Assembly (NCBI GenBank): GCA_021464245.1
Contig: JADCRB010000004.1
Coordinates: 1,225,464-1,289,463, forward strand
DNA: 64,000 bases
Origin: Carallia brachiata
Taxonomy: Eukaryota > Streptophyta > Magnoliopsida > Malpighiales > Rhizophoraceae
Reading direction: 5' to 3'
How positions within the stretch are numbered: position 1 is the stretch's first letter; the number at the start of each line of letters is the position of its first letter. The notes below the pieces were generated by a model. The model searched no databases, was not told the origin of the DNA, and saw only the letters and a list, made by a program, of their open reading frames with translations. The position numbers and the translations under genes are program-made. This document shows positions 37,390 through 49,239 of the stretch, piece by piece.

Positions 37390-40118
37390 ATGGGCTTTTC
37401 AGCGGCTCTTAGTCCCGCTCTCCCGGCGATCTCTTCTCACCGTCTCTTCAAGGTCAGCGTCTCTCTCTCTCTCTCTCTCTCTAGTCGTAGGTTGCAAACG
37501 GATGAGAAAATTAGGGTTTGTGCTGGCAGAGGGGTGAAATGTGTGTTTAAAGGGAGGAATTTTTTAGAAGAAGCACTTGTTCTGTTAGGATGTTAGAATC
37601 GATGAATTCTTTTTTTTAAATTGGTACGGAAGTTGTCTCGAGAGCGGAAAGTTTCAGCCTTTGAGTTCGAGTCCCGACGAGAGCCAATTAAAAAAATAAA
37701 AATCAATTATTTTTTAATTGAAAGTCTCAGCTACCAACTATCTCCCGTGGGTTCTCTTCTTTCCTATGTGTATTTTGGCAGAATAATTCAAAGGAAGGGA
37801 GAACGCTGATTTATATTGTAACGGTATATGTTTATGTTATGCTGCAGTTGTCTTTGCAGAGGTTGAACTTGAAGCGAAATAGACTGGCTTTTGTAACAAC
37901 TGCCGAAGCAAAAAGTCCTTCAGTGCATATTGCCAAATCGGTCTTGAACAGCAAGGATTCGATCAATAATGGAAATGGAGTGGGTGAAACTGCGCGGATT
38001 CTTCTTGAGAGATTGTTTGCACGGACCCAGAAACTTGAAGAACAGATGAGCAGAGATTCTCGCTTCCCTGAGGATGCTCGTCAAGGGCTTAATCTTGAAG
38101 TTCTGGAATCTGATCTTTTGGCCGTGTTGGAAGCCTTGAAGCAGAAAGAAGAGTATCTTCAAGAAGCAGAGCAGAAGGTTTCTTTGGAGCACAGTGAATT
38201 GAGCTGTGCAAAAGAGGAGCTGGAACAGCGGGCAAAGGATATTGCTGCTGCTTACTTGAAGTGCGAAGTATTGGAAGGGGAACTAAAGCAGGCAAATCTT
38301 AATCTAGCTGCTCAAGCCCAGCAGATTGAAGATTTGAAACTTCAGCTTGAGGAGAGAGACCAGGAAATTGCTGCGGCTCAATCTGCATTATTTTTGAAAG
38401 AGGATGATTTAGAAAAAATGAAAATTGAATTAGCAAAGAAAAGCGAGGAAGCTGCCAAGATCGAATATGAGCTCAAGTACAAGGCCCAACTCTTAAATGA
38501 TGCCAATGAAGTTGTGAAGAGACAAGAAATTGAGCTTCAAGGTCTTCAGGAAGCTGTTCGAGAGAAAGGAAAAGAACTGGAAATTTCTGTGACTTCGAGG
38601 ACACTTGAAGCGGAGAAACTAGAAGTTACGGAAGCCAATTTAAAGGAGAAAACAATGGAATGGTTGTTAGCACGGGAAGAACTAAAAAAACTGGCAGAGG
38701 AAGCATCCAAGAGAATGGGTGAATCTAATGAAACTTTGGAAGATTTTAAAAGAGTGAAGCAGCTTCTTGTTGATGTGAGATCTGAGCTGGTGTCCACACA
38801 GAAATTTCTTTCTTCTTCTAGAAAGCAAATGGAAGAACAGGAGCTGCTATTAGAGAAGCAACTTGTAGCACTTGAAGAACAAAAGAGAACTGTTATGTCT
38901 TACATGACGAGTTTGAAAGATGCCCAAATGGAAGTTGAGAGTGAAAGAGTGAAACTCAGACTAGCAGAGTCTCTAAACAAGGAGCTTGAATGCAACCTAT
39001 CCATTGAGAGGGAGCTCATAGAAGAGTTGCGGGAGGAGTTGAGAGGGGAGAAACGTTCTCTAGAGCAGGCAATTCAAGAGAAGTCTTTTCTACAGCAGGA
39101 ACTAGAGTGGAAAAATACTGAATTTGGTGAAATGCATAGTGTTCTTCAGGTTAAAGAGTCAGAATTGGTGGAGGCTAAGCTGGAAATCCAACATTTGAAA
39201 TCTCAACAGGCTTCCCTTCATCTTACCTTAGAAGAAAAAGATCTGCAACTCTCTGATGCGAGGAAGAGATTGGAGGAAGTGATGCAGGAGGTTACAGAGC
39301 TAAAAATGCTAATGAGCAGCAAAGAAGACCAACTTATTCAAGCCACGTCCATGCTAAAGGATAAAGAAGAGCACATTCAAGTAATGCAAGATGAATTGAA
39401 TGATTCAGGGATGAGATTCTCTGAAGCTAAAACTGTGGTGGAACGAATCGTGGAGCTGACTGGTCAACTTGTTGTTTCCATAAAGCATGAAGATTTTGTT
39501 GAGATGGGACAATCTGACAGCATGGACTTGGAGCTCATACAAAAACCATTAGATGAACAGGGCGGTGATTTAAGGTTTCAGAAGAGACAGCTTGAAAGTG
39601 AGCTAAGATTTACCAGAGAAAGCTTAAGAATGAAGGGAATGGAAGTTCTAGCTGCACAGAGGGCTCTTGCAATCAAAGATCAGGAGCTCAAAGTTGTTCT
39701 TGGGAGATTAGATTCTCGGCAGGAAGAATTGGAAAGATTGAAGGAAGAAATGGTTGATGCCAATGATCTGAGGAAGCTTTATGCTTTGGCGCAAGAGAGA
39801 ATTGGCGAGAAGTGCATTGGGGATTTGGCTATTGAGAAGCTTCAGCTAGAGGCAGCACAACTGGAAGTTGAAGCTGCAACAAGTGCTCTGCAACAACTTG
39901 TAGGAATGAGTCAAGAACTTTTGAATAAAGCTGGCTTGATTATCGAGACTTCAACCGACGCAAGTATTTTCATGAAAGATGGCTCCGATCCCAAGTACAG
40001 GTCTAATGTGTTTGAAAGCGATGAATGTCTGAAGGGGGTCGAGAGGCAAGTTACTCGACTGTCAGATTTAAGTGAGCAACTGGTGAAGGAAGCTGGTATT
40101 GTTGTTAGTGCACACTGA
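37390..40118 (+). CDS. PII1: Plastid long coiled-coil protein PII1/MRC (starch granule initiation)
   Basis: Probable orthologue of Arabidopsis At4g32190 (PROTEIN INVOLVED IN STARCH INITIATION 1 / myosin-resembling chloroplast protein), which works with starch synthase 4 and PTST2 at granule initiation. Exon 1 is 37390-37452 (MGFSAALSPALPAISSHRLF plus K, transit-peptide-like, ending at AAG before GTCAGC). Exon 2 is 37848-40118 after TGCTGCAG and begins LSLQRLNLKRN. The total is 777 residues, close to the Arabidopsis length. From about residue 70 to 690 the protein is almost continuous coiled coil rich in Glu, Lys, Leu and Gln, with repeated units such as ELKQANLNLAAQAQQIEDLK and SLRMKGMEVLAAQRALAIKD. 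The C-terminus (LSDLSEQLVKEAGIVVSAH) is amphipathic. No catalytic domain is seen. Identity is supported by gene order, because coiled-coil similarity alone is weak evidence. Confidence 0.85.
37462..37483. repeat. (TC)n microsatellite at the start of PII1 intron 1
   Basis: About eleven TC dinucleotides directly follow the exon 1 donor. It lies in the intron and does not alter the coding frame. Confidence 0.7.
37621..37690 (+). other. tRNA-like B-box fragment in PII1 intron 1
   Basis: The string GAGTTCGAGTCCCGA resembles a tRNA T-arm (pol III B box), within a segment bordered by TTGG and CCAA. The acceptor stem and D-arm do not fold into a credible tRNA, so this may be a decayed tRNA-derived SINE or a chance match. 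Confidence 0.25.
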
Positions 40119-40823
40119 CATTGGAGTGGTGTAGGCTGTGTATATTGCTCACTGGTTGGAATAGGGTGGTAGTATATTGTCGATAAGCTGAAATCAGTAT
40201 GTTGTACTGCTAAAATTTGTTGTATGAGTGTGTACAATGATAGTGAACTTGAAATTAGAGTACTCTTTTGATAAGGAAAATTTTGTTGCATATTGTCGCA
40301 CTCTGTCCTCCAGTTTGACTCGACCTTATGAGACACGTGAACAATACAATATTAATACGAAATTGGTTGCTAAATTTTGGAAATTTCATGACATAACTTT
40401 AAGCGACATTGAAATGCATTCCAGAAAGACTCCACCAGCAGAAAGAATCTGAAGAACGAAAGCAAATCTTGGTGTCCAATAAAGGCATTTGTGTTGAGAT
40501 CCAATCTGCACTCCCGTAATGTTTCAGAAGGACGGTTTAGAATCGCTGGCGAAGGCGAAAGAGATGCAATGACAGAGAGAACCAAGCTCATGTGGCAACC
40601 AGATATTGGGACATCCAAAAGCAAACGCTATACAAGCATGTATCATTCTTTATGCTACACTTATGAACAGCCAACTAATTGAACATAACATAAAGGTCGT
40701 TTTAGCAGCAATGCAGATTCCTATTGCAACTTAGCACAGACAATTAGTCGAATGCCCTATGCTAGCCGTAAGTTATCCAGAGTTACTGCATGCAGGTCAT
40801 TGAATACTTGAAAACGGCTCTAT
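40119..40823. other. Convergent 3' UTRs of PII1 and KOC1-like
   Basis: The 700 bp between the two convergent stop codons must contain both 3' UTRs. No additional gene is recognised. Confidence 0.5.
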
Positions 40824-43423
40824 CTACCGACCAGCAGCAGTGCTAACACCAAGGATGTTTGCCACTGATGGAGGAAGCCATACCGAGCTGCCCGGACTGC
40901 AGGTTGTTTGGCCATCTATTTGTTGAGCATCTTTGTGCATTGTGCTACTCTGCCCCTTCCTCACTTTTGGTCCCCCAATTTTCTTCCCAACGAAAAATCC
41001 CACCTTCATGGCTGTAAGAAGACCCAATGCTATCAAAAGCGGTCTCACAGCCCAATGAAAATCCTCAAGATGTTGATATTTTTTAACCATCCCTGGACAA
41101 GCATCAAAAGATACTGTTTCCACTTCAGCGGGGTCGGCCAAGAAACTGCTATTTTTCTCTCCAAAGGTCAACCTCCCTGGAAACTTGACAACGAGGCACC
41201 CATTGGGTAAGATCTGATCTTGCCATATCTTGCCAGTAGCCCATGCCCCTCCTCTTTTATGAGGCCATTCAAATCGAGGGCTAAGGACATTGGCTTTTAG
41301 CCTCACAAACTGGCCCAGAAAGTAAGGTTCTGCCATTTGAAGCTCTGCAGAATTTCCTTTCCAAAGCGTTTCAAGTCCAATAAATCCAACAGCCACACTC
41401 CCGTCTCGATCAATGGAATGAAGAATGCCAACTGGTGAGTGCTTCTTGTCTTCCTTCTTCAAGCGTACCCAATCCCCAGCTGCCAAGCCACCTGTCACCC
41501 GCTCCAATGTTGAAATGTGAACTCTTAATGGGTCATGGATGCCAGGGACTCTTACCAAAACAAAACCATTTTGATCTGTGTCACATTCTAAACCCACCAC
41601 GACTCCATCTGGGACCTCCATATTTTCCCGTTTACTGGAATTCAGTGGCTTTCTAGAACGCACCATGTCTCCCACTTGAAGACGATCCTTTGAGAGAAAC
41701 CATTCTGTATAACCAGTGCCACTAGGTTTGTCTGCAATTTTCCTGCTTCCAGTTTCTGCCCATCCTCCATCCCCATAAATTATATTGTGTGAGCTGCAAA
41801 TTGTATTGCAACGATTAGTACAAATGTAACATTGGCGAACAATAAGGACTTTCCTCCACTAACTTAAGCACCTAGCAAGTATGGAACAGACCAGAAATAC
41901 CTGGAGTATCAACAAACATTCAGGGTAACGTTTAGGACATGATATGAGAACTGCATGTGAAGAAGTGGACATGATGATACAATCTCCACCAATGCAATGC
42001 ACAACTGGATAATATCAACTTTATGATAATCTATAATCCTAGAAGGCAACGCACAACTGGATCCTCAACCAGATCTTTCCAATAGGAACAATGGAAAAAA
42101 TAACACACTTCTGCTATTGGTTAACAGGCATAAAATCATATTTACCACTCTAATACAAGTGATGTCTGGAACTTGCTCAGTATCTGCTAAGCAAGTGATC
42201 TATAGAAGGAAAAAAAAAAAAATCATTCACCTAGTTTACACAAAATCTATTCTGTCCAAAACTTTGGAACAACAAACCAACAGGCATAAACACACCTCTT
42301 AAGGACGCGCAATATGTCTTTCATTGATGGCCGATTTCTTAAGTCATAGTCAAAGCAACCAAGAAGAACATTTTCGACAGGCGGAGGAAGGCCCTCAGGT
42401 ATATGTGGCTTCTCTTGCTTTCTGACCACTAAGTCATAAATCTCTTCAACAGATCTCCCACACCAAGGCTGAACACCTGTCAACATCTCCACAATGCTGC
42501 ACCCAAACCCCCACGAGTCAGTCTCCAAGGACACTGGACCTCTCACTTCTGGCTCCCATTGTTCTGGTGCCATGTAGTTTGGAGTTCCAAGTCTGCAAGA
42601 CATATCCGGGCTCAGCAAAGGGATTCCAAGCAGCAGATAGGGAATGCCAATATCTCCAAGAACAGCTTGATCATTCTCATTAAGAAGGAAATTTGATGGC
42701 TTTAGGTTAAGGACCAAGATTTCTTTTGCATGCAATTCTAGCACTGCCTGAGATAACTCAATGGCATACCTGAAAAGATAACTAAAAAATCAGGTGCCAG
42801 TTAAATTTCTTCTTTAAGCATCATAGGAAACACACACGCAAAGGCATGCACAAAGATGCACATGACCTTAACACATCAGGCAGCACAATCTTCCCTCCTT
42901 TCAGCTGAGCCATTTTATCAGAAACTGAACCCTCATAGAACTTCATAATGATGCATATCTGCAGACAGGATTCACATTCTCCCGTGAACTAAGCATCAGA
43001 AAAAAAAAAAAAAAAAAAGTGACCTTGCCATAGTGTTCCAAGTATAAAGACCTCACTAACCTTTCCATTTACAACTGAAATTCCATGCAGCAAACACACA
43101 CGTGCTATCCCTTGACACTTTGAGAAAAAGTCACCAAATTTGTTCAATACAGTATTCGTGCAATCCTCCTCAATTAGACTTAACATCTTGACAGCCACTT
43201 CATGATATTCATCATAATCCACAGTAGATTGATGATGTGTAGCTAACCAGACATCACCAAAAGGGCCCCTCCCAATTCTGTGTCTTAATTTCAACTTTGT
43301 AGGGTCAATCCAGCATGTTGACTGATTTGATGAGGCCACAACAGTTCTAAGGTGATCAGGATCACCCTCAAAAAGCTCATATTCGAAAGTAGCAGGTTGA
43401 ACAGGAGCAACTTTTCCAGCCAT
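40824..43423 (-). CDS. KOC1: Kinase of the outer chloroplast membrane, KOC1-like
   Basis: Orthologue of Arabidopsis At4g32250 (KOC1), a chloroplast outer-envelope kinase that phosphorylates TOC import receptors. Exons on minus: 43423-43061, 42958-42867, 42769-42296, 41793-40824 (1899 nt, 632 residues), all in frame. The kinase domain is about residues 44-310, with P-loop GRGPFGDVWLA (51-61), VAVK lysine at 79, MAPE before QWEPE, and ETDSWGFGCSIVEMLTGVQP. The catalytic loop is VLNLKPSN (171-178), with Asn where most kinases have the HRD aspartate, and the metal-binding motif is D-I-G (191-193). The C-terminal region has repeated SH3-like/MIB-like segments (PDGVVVGLECD, LAAGDWVRLK, GQFVRLK, GAWATGKI). 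A hydrophobic segment PLLIALGLLTAMKVGFFVG is the likely membrane anchor. It sits between PII1 and ATPG as in Arabidopsis. Confidence 0.94.
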
Positions 43424-44879
43424 TCTTTCTTCCTATAAAATATATTTACTGGATTAAATCGCAATGAATCCACCCCCTCTCCCCCCCCAAAAAAAAATCC
43501 TTTCATTAAAAAAAGAAATTATATTTGTGATAACAAACCCAATGTTCAGCTAACTTGACAAACATGTAAATGGAATTGATCTGACTCTTAAAATATATTA
43601 GCTCTATTCTTGGTAAATAGAACTCAACAACCTTGAAAAGTAGGATTTATATTATGAAGTCATGAAAGAAGCAAAATACACGATCATATACTGTAAAAAA
43701 AAAAATATCAATGCAACGTTAAAGTACACAAAAGACACAGCACGCTGGAAAACTTCCATACTTGAACTTCTCAGTTCTCCTCAAGACAGTTGAAACTCAG
43801 ATACATGTTCACGATAGCAAGCAAGTGCCATCAAAACCAATACCACATAAGAGCACATTAACAACAAAAAGATAAAACCCACGTTAGGAATCATGTTGCT
43901 TGCTATTAAGCTTCCAAGCCACCAATTAATGCCCATTATAAACAGTGGCACGATACTACACTCAACAACTAGATGTCTGCACATCACATAATATTGGTTT
44001 TGGGATTACTCTGTCTCTGCAAGTATCTAAGTAGACTAAGGGAGATTAACCATAAGTCATAATCCTCATTAATTATACCACGTATATGATCAGGAACCCA
44101 TGGATTAAAATTATGAAATTACGAAAATAAAGATAAAAGGTTTTGATGTCTATGAGGGGACATCGCCCTCTCAAATTGATCTCTTGGGGGCTTCAGCCTC
44201 CAAATAAGCTAACCAGCTCTAAATTACATTTGATTGCTCTGATAGTAAGGCATAGCATTGTTTATTCGTAGGCTAAAATAAACTCCTCCCTAAGTTACTC
44301 CTACTTAACATAATTACTAATAATCTCACTGATTAGGGAATTGTATAACCTAATGAATCCACAGTAAAGCATCCGAAATATCATCTAAACAAATCAATAG
44401 ATACCAAAAGATACAGTGAAATAGGTAACAACAAACAACTTACCTGACAAAAACTTGTAAGAAAGAGCAAAAATGATAAACCCCAACTTTCAATCTCACC
44501 CAAATAAAAATTTGCTTTGCTCGATGAATACCTTCAAGTGTAAGTATATATATATATATATATAAACACAGAGGTTGTAGATTAAGTAGTTTCCCACTTT
44601 CCTTAAAGCGACTTGTTTTTGTCTTTAACAAAAACACAAATTAAGACAAGCGAAAGGATGATTCCATGACCAGCACTTTCACGTTATTGGCCAAACCAAA
44701 AGATAAATCAAACTCAACACTTTCACTTTTCCTTTTTCCTTTTTCTTTTTTTTTAGTTCCTTTAGACACATCCTTTAAGAAAAGAAACCAAAGTACAAAT
44801 AATAACAAAATAACCAACAAACGAACCAACCAGAGTTAAATCTTCTTGCCAAACATAGCCTAACAAATATCACAGAGAG

Positions 44880-44902
44880 CAGAGAGAGAGAGAGAGAGAG
44901 AG
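44880..44902. repeat. (AG)n microsatellite upstream of KOC1-like
   Basis: About eleven AG units, read as (CT)n on the sense strand of the kinase gene. Such CT tracts are typical of plant 5' UTRs and GAGA-type promoter sites. Confidence 0.7.
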
Positions 44903-44964
44903 ATACCAGAAGTGGTGGGAGAGGATGGAGAGAGGACGGAAGAGAATGGAGGGAGTCGAGAGTT

Positions 44965-45012
44965 AAATAAATAAATAAATAAATAAAATAATAATAATAA
45001 TAATAATAATAA
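44965..45012. repeat. (AATA)n/(ATA)n compound microsatellite
   Basis: Tandem aata units pass into aat units, followed shortly by four aagct repeats. Simple low-complexity DNA. Confidence 0.7.
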
Positions 45013-45298
45013 GCCTTGAATTTTGGACGAATTAAAAGCTAAGCTAAGCTAAGCTGGAAAAATAAACCACGCAAGAAAACTGCTAATTTAATTTAAGAGG
45101 AGAGAGAGAGAGAGAAGCAGAAGAAGACGAGAGACAGAATTCAGCAGTGATGTGAATGAATAAAATTAATTAAACAATTTGATACGTTTGTAAAAAAAAA
45201 AAAAAACTTCAAAAATAAAAAGAGTAAAAGAGACAGAGAAAAAGACAGAGCAAAACCGCCAAAGGCTGGCCAAAGCAGCCCCACCAGCGGTGATTAAT

Positions 45299-45372
45299 AA
45301 GAAGAAGAAGAAGAAGAAGAAGCAGCAGAAGAAGAAACTGATCGATTGTTCAGAAAACGGAAGAAAAGTGAG

Positions 45373-45403
<31 letters not shown>
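45299..45403. repeat. (GAA)n and (AG)n microsatellites
   Basis: Around seven gaa units at 45299-45330 and about twelve ag units at 45378-45403. They lie in purine-rich DNA upstream of the kinase leader. Confidence 0.7.
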
Positions 45404-47212
45404 CGTGCAAGAGAGATTCTTGAGAAGGGAACGAGGGATCATTGGAGGCGTGGGCCCCCCACTGGATTCTTGATCTTCATCGGCGTTTTCTAGGGGTCAA
45501 TTGACCTTTTTGTCCTCCTCCTTTTTAATTTTTGGTTTGTTTGTTTGAGGTCGGGGGGTCTTTTCGTTTCGTTTCTACATATTGATAGAAAATAAATAAC
45601 ATTTTTTTTATTTATTTATCAAGTTACTTTCAATTATTTTCTATTCATTTGCGTGGGGGCTTTGGTTCTTCCATAAAATTCAAAATGGGCATGGATGGTT
45701 TGCAAGGAACTCCATGAAAAATTGAAAATTGAATGGGACGATTTCCCATTTATTAATGATTTAATCAACTTTTTAGCAGGAATTTAACTTTTTTTTTTGA
45801 TGGTTTTGATTGTGATTGAAACTTTCGAGGCTTATAATGTTAAAAAATAATTATAATATCAATTAAAATATAATTTATTGTCGACTAATTAATAACTCAA
45901 ACATGTTGTCAAGTGTCTTAAGAATGACAAGATGCATTTGACAGTTAAAAAAAGAATGATGTTTAAAATTAAAAATTTCAAATTTTAATTCAGTTAAAAT
46001 CCATTAATGAAAAGGAAAAAAAAAAAAAACACAAGACCTAACTGGTAAACAGAACAAGTCACTGGCATGATTAGTTTGACCACTCAACACGGCGAGCGGG
46101 GCACGGTAAATTTTGATCGGGAGCGACGGACTCTTCTTGCGTAAGATGTTAGGCAGCTGCTTCTTGCTCTTGCAAACCATGAAGAAGCTCTTGCAGCACA
46201 CACAGACTTCATGTTTGTTTACCTCAATGCCATGCGGCCAGTCCCGTGCACGTAGCTTGCTTCTAATATGGACTGAAACACCATATAATCATATATCAGT
46301 TATTCCCATCAGCCATCAGGGAACGAAATGGCTGAGGTGCGCGCGGCGATTATGCATACAGTTTTCTCAATTTCCCAACATTTTTATTGCTGCTGCTTTT
46401 CTTCATTGTCGACACATTTACAGCCACGGCCCCATTGTTTCCTACGCGTTTTGGTTTCGGTTACTTTCTTGCATTTTGACAGCAAGAAGCAACCTCGTTT
46501 CTCTCTCAAATGAAACGGCCGTCGACTATGCAGGAGGGCATGGAACTGCTCCGACGTATCGTCAACCTCGAATCTCATGGCAACTGAGATTTATGGCCGC
46601 TGAATTTGTTTCACATTATGTTCACTCTGGTTGTTCGGCAAGAAGCGGCAATTCAACAACAATTCTTCATTTTTATGTGGGTACTAACAAAATTCCATCT
46701 CACATTCAGAAGGCTACAAAAATCTGCAGCAATGTGATCAAATTCATTGACACTAAGGTTATTGAAATATTTGTCTTCCAAATGATCATTAAGGATGAAG
46801 GACAATCCTGATGACATGAAGGAAAATGAACAATTCTGAACCTCATTTTGACAAAGAGCTCCTACTACGAATCAGATAATTTTGAAAGGGGTTCAAGAGA
46901 AATCAATTTGATTCATTCATGAATTAGGAGACTTTTAGTTAAACATGTTTTTTTGCATGGACACAAAAAAATTTAGCAGCAGCTATCACAAAAATTATCA
47001 ACAGTAAGCAGTCCCCATTCTCTAGATGCCAAGAGGACACAAGAAACACGGTGACACATCCATAAATGTGAATAAGACAGCGACAGAGAAGGTAAAATTA
47101 CATTCTTCATTACACTATTATCAAGTTAAATACAAGGTAATTGAAAACCGCAGAAACATTAAAAACCTGGGTAGTCACAAATATAAGGAAAATTTTTTTT
47201 TTTAATATTTCT
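45404..47212. other. Intergenic region with an unassigned 232-codon ORF
   Basis: Between the KOC1 upstream region and the ATPG stop codon. A plus-strand ORF at 46113-46811 encodes 232 residues in moderate-GC DNA (about 46060-46640). It has no family motif I recognise and its residue composition (many Cys, Ser, His, Ile) looks non-coding. Minus frames over the same segment are also partly open. The ATPG 3' UTR probably occupies 46950-47212. Confidence 0.4.
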
Positions 47213-47884
47213 TTATTGGACAGGAAGAACCTTCTTGACAATCTCGTCGCTGAAGGCAGCAATCTGGGAGTCGAGGGACTTGATAGTTTCCTCCTTCTGC
47301 CGCTCCAAATTCGCCAATGCCTCCTGCAACTCAGCCTCAACTTTCTTCCTCCCTTCGGCCAGCTTCAGCTCCATCTCCGCCTGAGTCTCCTTCTTCATCT
47401 TGTTAAGCGCCGCCGAGATCTCCGCCCTGGCCGCACGCATGACGGCGGCGGCCTGCTCCTCCAGCTGCTTCACCTCCCCCGAGGTGTCCTTGACGCTGTT
47501 AAGCTTCTCCTTGATGGCGGCGTCCCTCTCGTCCATGAACTTACCAAGTGGGGTGAAGTAAACCTTGTCCAAGGCCACCATGAGGAACAAGAATTCGGCC
47601 ATGATGATTGGGAGGGTCAAGTTGAAGTCAAAGAGAGCAGCTTTTTCCATTTCCTCCGCGAGGGATGGCGGGGCGAAGGCCAAGGAGGCGGTGGCGGCGA
47701 GGAGGGAGATCGACTTGGTGGAAAGAGAGAGGAGATGGGTCTTGGTGATTTTGGGAATTTTCAGGAGAATGGACTGTTTGGGGGGCTGGAATTTTGGTCT
47801 AATGGAGGAAGAAGGGACTGAACAAGAAGAGGCTGGGACAAGGGGCTTGCAGGAGCAAGAAGAGGCCATCACCATGTTGGCCAT
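47213..47884 (-). CDS. ATPG: ATP synthase subunit b', chloroplastic
   Basis: Nuclear-encoded CF0 subunit II (b') of the chloroplast ATP synthase (Arabidopsis At4g32260, PDE334). With subunit b it forms the peripheral stalk that holds F1 against the rotating c-ring. It is a single exon of 223 residues. The N-terminal 70 or so residues are a transit peptide rich in Ser, Lys and Pro, followed by a hydrophobic segment ending in a cleavage-like site ([18 protein letters not shown]). The membrane anchor [20 protein letters not shown] follows at about 88-108, then [19 protein letters not shown] and a long charged coiled coil to the end ([11 protein letters not shown]). The first ATG gives MANMVMASS; the internal Met codons are less likely starts. 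Single-exon structure and length agree with the family. Confidence 0.96.
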   Translation of the reverse strand: MANMVMASSCSCKPLVPASSCSVPSSSIRPKFQPPKQSILLKIPKITKTHLLSLSTKSISLLAATASLAFAPPSLAEEMEKAALFDFNLTLPIIMAEFLFLMVALDKVYFTPLGKFMDERDAAIKEKLNSVKDTSGEVKQLEEQAAAVMRAARAEISAALNKMKKETQAEMELKLAEGRKKVEAELQEALANLERQKEETIKSLDSQIAAFSDEIVKKVLPVQ

Positions 47885-49239
47885 GCCTGATTAATCAAGA
47901 TTTTTTTTTTTTTTTTTTGGGGCCTCAAATGAATGGGGAATTTCAAATTTGCTGTTTTATCTTAGGATTCTGAGAGGGGAAGAGACTTTGTGTGGGAATG
48001 GGGAGAGGGATTTTTCTCACCAATGCTGTGCCATGGGGCTATCCCATTGTTTGCCACACAAATTCTGGAGTGGAGGGCTGTGGCTGGGGTGTGATTGCAC
48101 GTGCTCAGGCGCGTGACCTTCTCCACTGGCTAGTGGCTGCTAAACTACAAGTTACAAGTACAAGTGTTACCCGGGTTGGGTTCTCCAAGCGGGTCAAATT
48201 CCTTACCCATCCAAGCCGCCTTTTCATTCCTATATAAGTATAACCCACGCTGAACTCGACCCACCCGGAAAACATTACCTTCAATTAATTCCTGTGACGG
48301 AGCCAGCCTAGCCAGCTCGTTCACAGCCTCACTCAGTAAATTGCCATGGATGTTCCCACAATTTTCTGCCTTCAAATCTAAGCATCTCCATATTTGATCA
48401 TACTCCTGTGAAGATTAAACATCTGATAGCTAGCATGACTCTCAAATAATTATACCCAAATGAAAGTTCAACTTGACAGTTTTCGAATGTTCCGTATCCA
48501 TTGGATTCATATTTGCCGTCACTTCTATTAGCTGCGATCATATATGAAAACAAAAGGTGCAAATTGTGCTCGTAGGCACAATTCCATTCTGTCGGAGCAC
48601 TCGCATTTACAGGTTATAGCTTACATGCAACATAGGAGTGGAAGTGAATTCACATGTTCTTTATTGGTTTATAACGATTAGGGGTTAAATATGGAGCAGG
48701 ACTAAGAGGCTTGACATGTAGTCCCGTGTTCTTGTCTCCTGGCGAAAACATAACAAAATGTGCAGTTATGGTGCTTGCCAAAACCCGGCAAGCCTCACCT
48801 GAAAGAGTCCGATACGAATCTTATGCTCAATTATGGCACTGAGCCATTGACACGGAAATGAACATAAAGCATAATGTCTTCTTCCTCCTTTGTTCCATTC
48901 TTTTGTTAATAAGTTTATTTAAAAGCATTAAGGGGTAATAGGATCGATGTCAATGATCAAAAATAACGTCAACAGAATTGAACCGTACCTCCAGTATCCA
49001 CCCCAGTCGTAAAAGCACTATACAATCATTGCCAACAGACCCAACCAAAAAATCATTGATACTAAATTGTAATTATCGTCAAAAAATTCTTGTAACACAG
49101 TGTCACAGTGTGTTAACGAGACCTGGAGTAGTTTTCATTCAAAGCTATAACTCTGTGGTGGCTACTCTCTAGGATATTTGTAAGCAAAGGCACGTGTTCA
49201 CTAACCAAATCCAGCAGCATGATTAATGCACGTTAGTCG
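47885..49239. other. ATPG promoter region and intergenic DNA
   Basis: About 47885-48240 is the likely promoter of ATPG on the minus strand: the motif CCTAAGATAAAACAG (I-box-like GATAA core) is at about 47955-47969, an ACGTG core near 48097, and a TATA-like TTATATAGG at about 48229-48237. A 76-codon minus ORF at 48145-48375 shows no recognised family. The remainder has no visible gene apart from the 3' UTR of the ubiquitin-like gene near 49240. Confidence 0.4.

Larger units (their letters stand above)
43424..45290 (-). promoter_or_regulatory. 5' UTR and promoter region of KOC1-like
   Basis: This stretch holds the leader of the kinase gene, probably with at least one 5' UTR intron: KOC1 coding exon 1 is preceded by a TTTTATAG-like acceptor, and a moderate-GC CT-rich segment lies near 44880-44940. 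Microsatellites are frequent: (TA)n at 44545-44563, (AG)n at 44880-44902, AATA/ATA repeats at 44965-45012 and AGCTA repeats at 45035-45056. No other gene is recognised. Confidence 0.4.

Noticed and set aside
37285..37537. Upstream ATGs of PII1 at 37285 and 37352 as the true start
   Set aside because: The ATG at 37390 gives a transit-peptide-like start and a clean join to exon 2. The 37285 start merely extends it with atypical residues and the 37352 start is in another frame.
45290..45493. 67-codon Lys/Arg-rich ORF
   Set aside because: It is the translation of GAA and AG microsatellites.
48145..48375. 76-codon minus ORF upstream of ATPG
   Set aside because: Lies in the likely ATPG promoter; no recognised family; kept only as a note.
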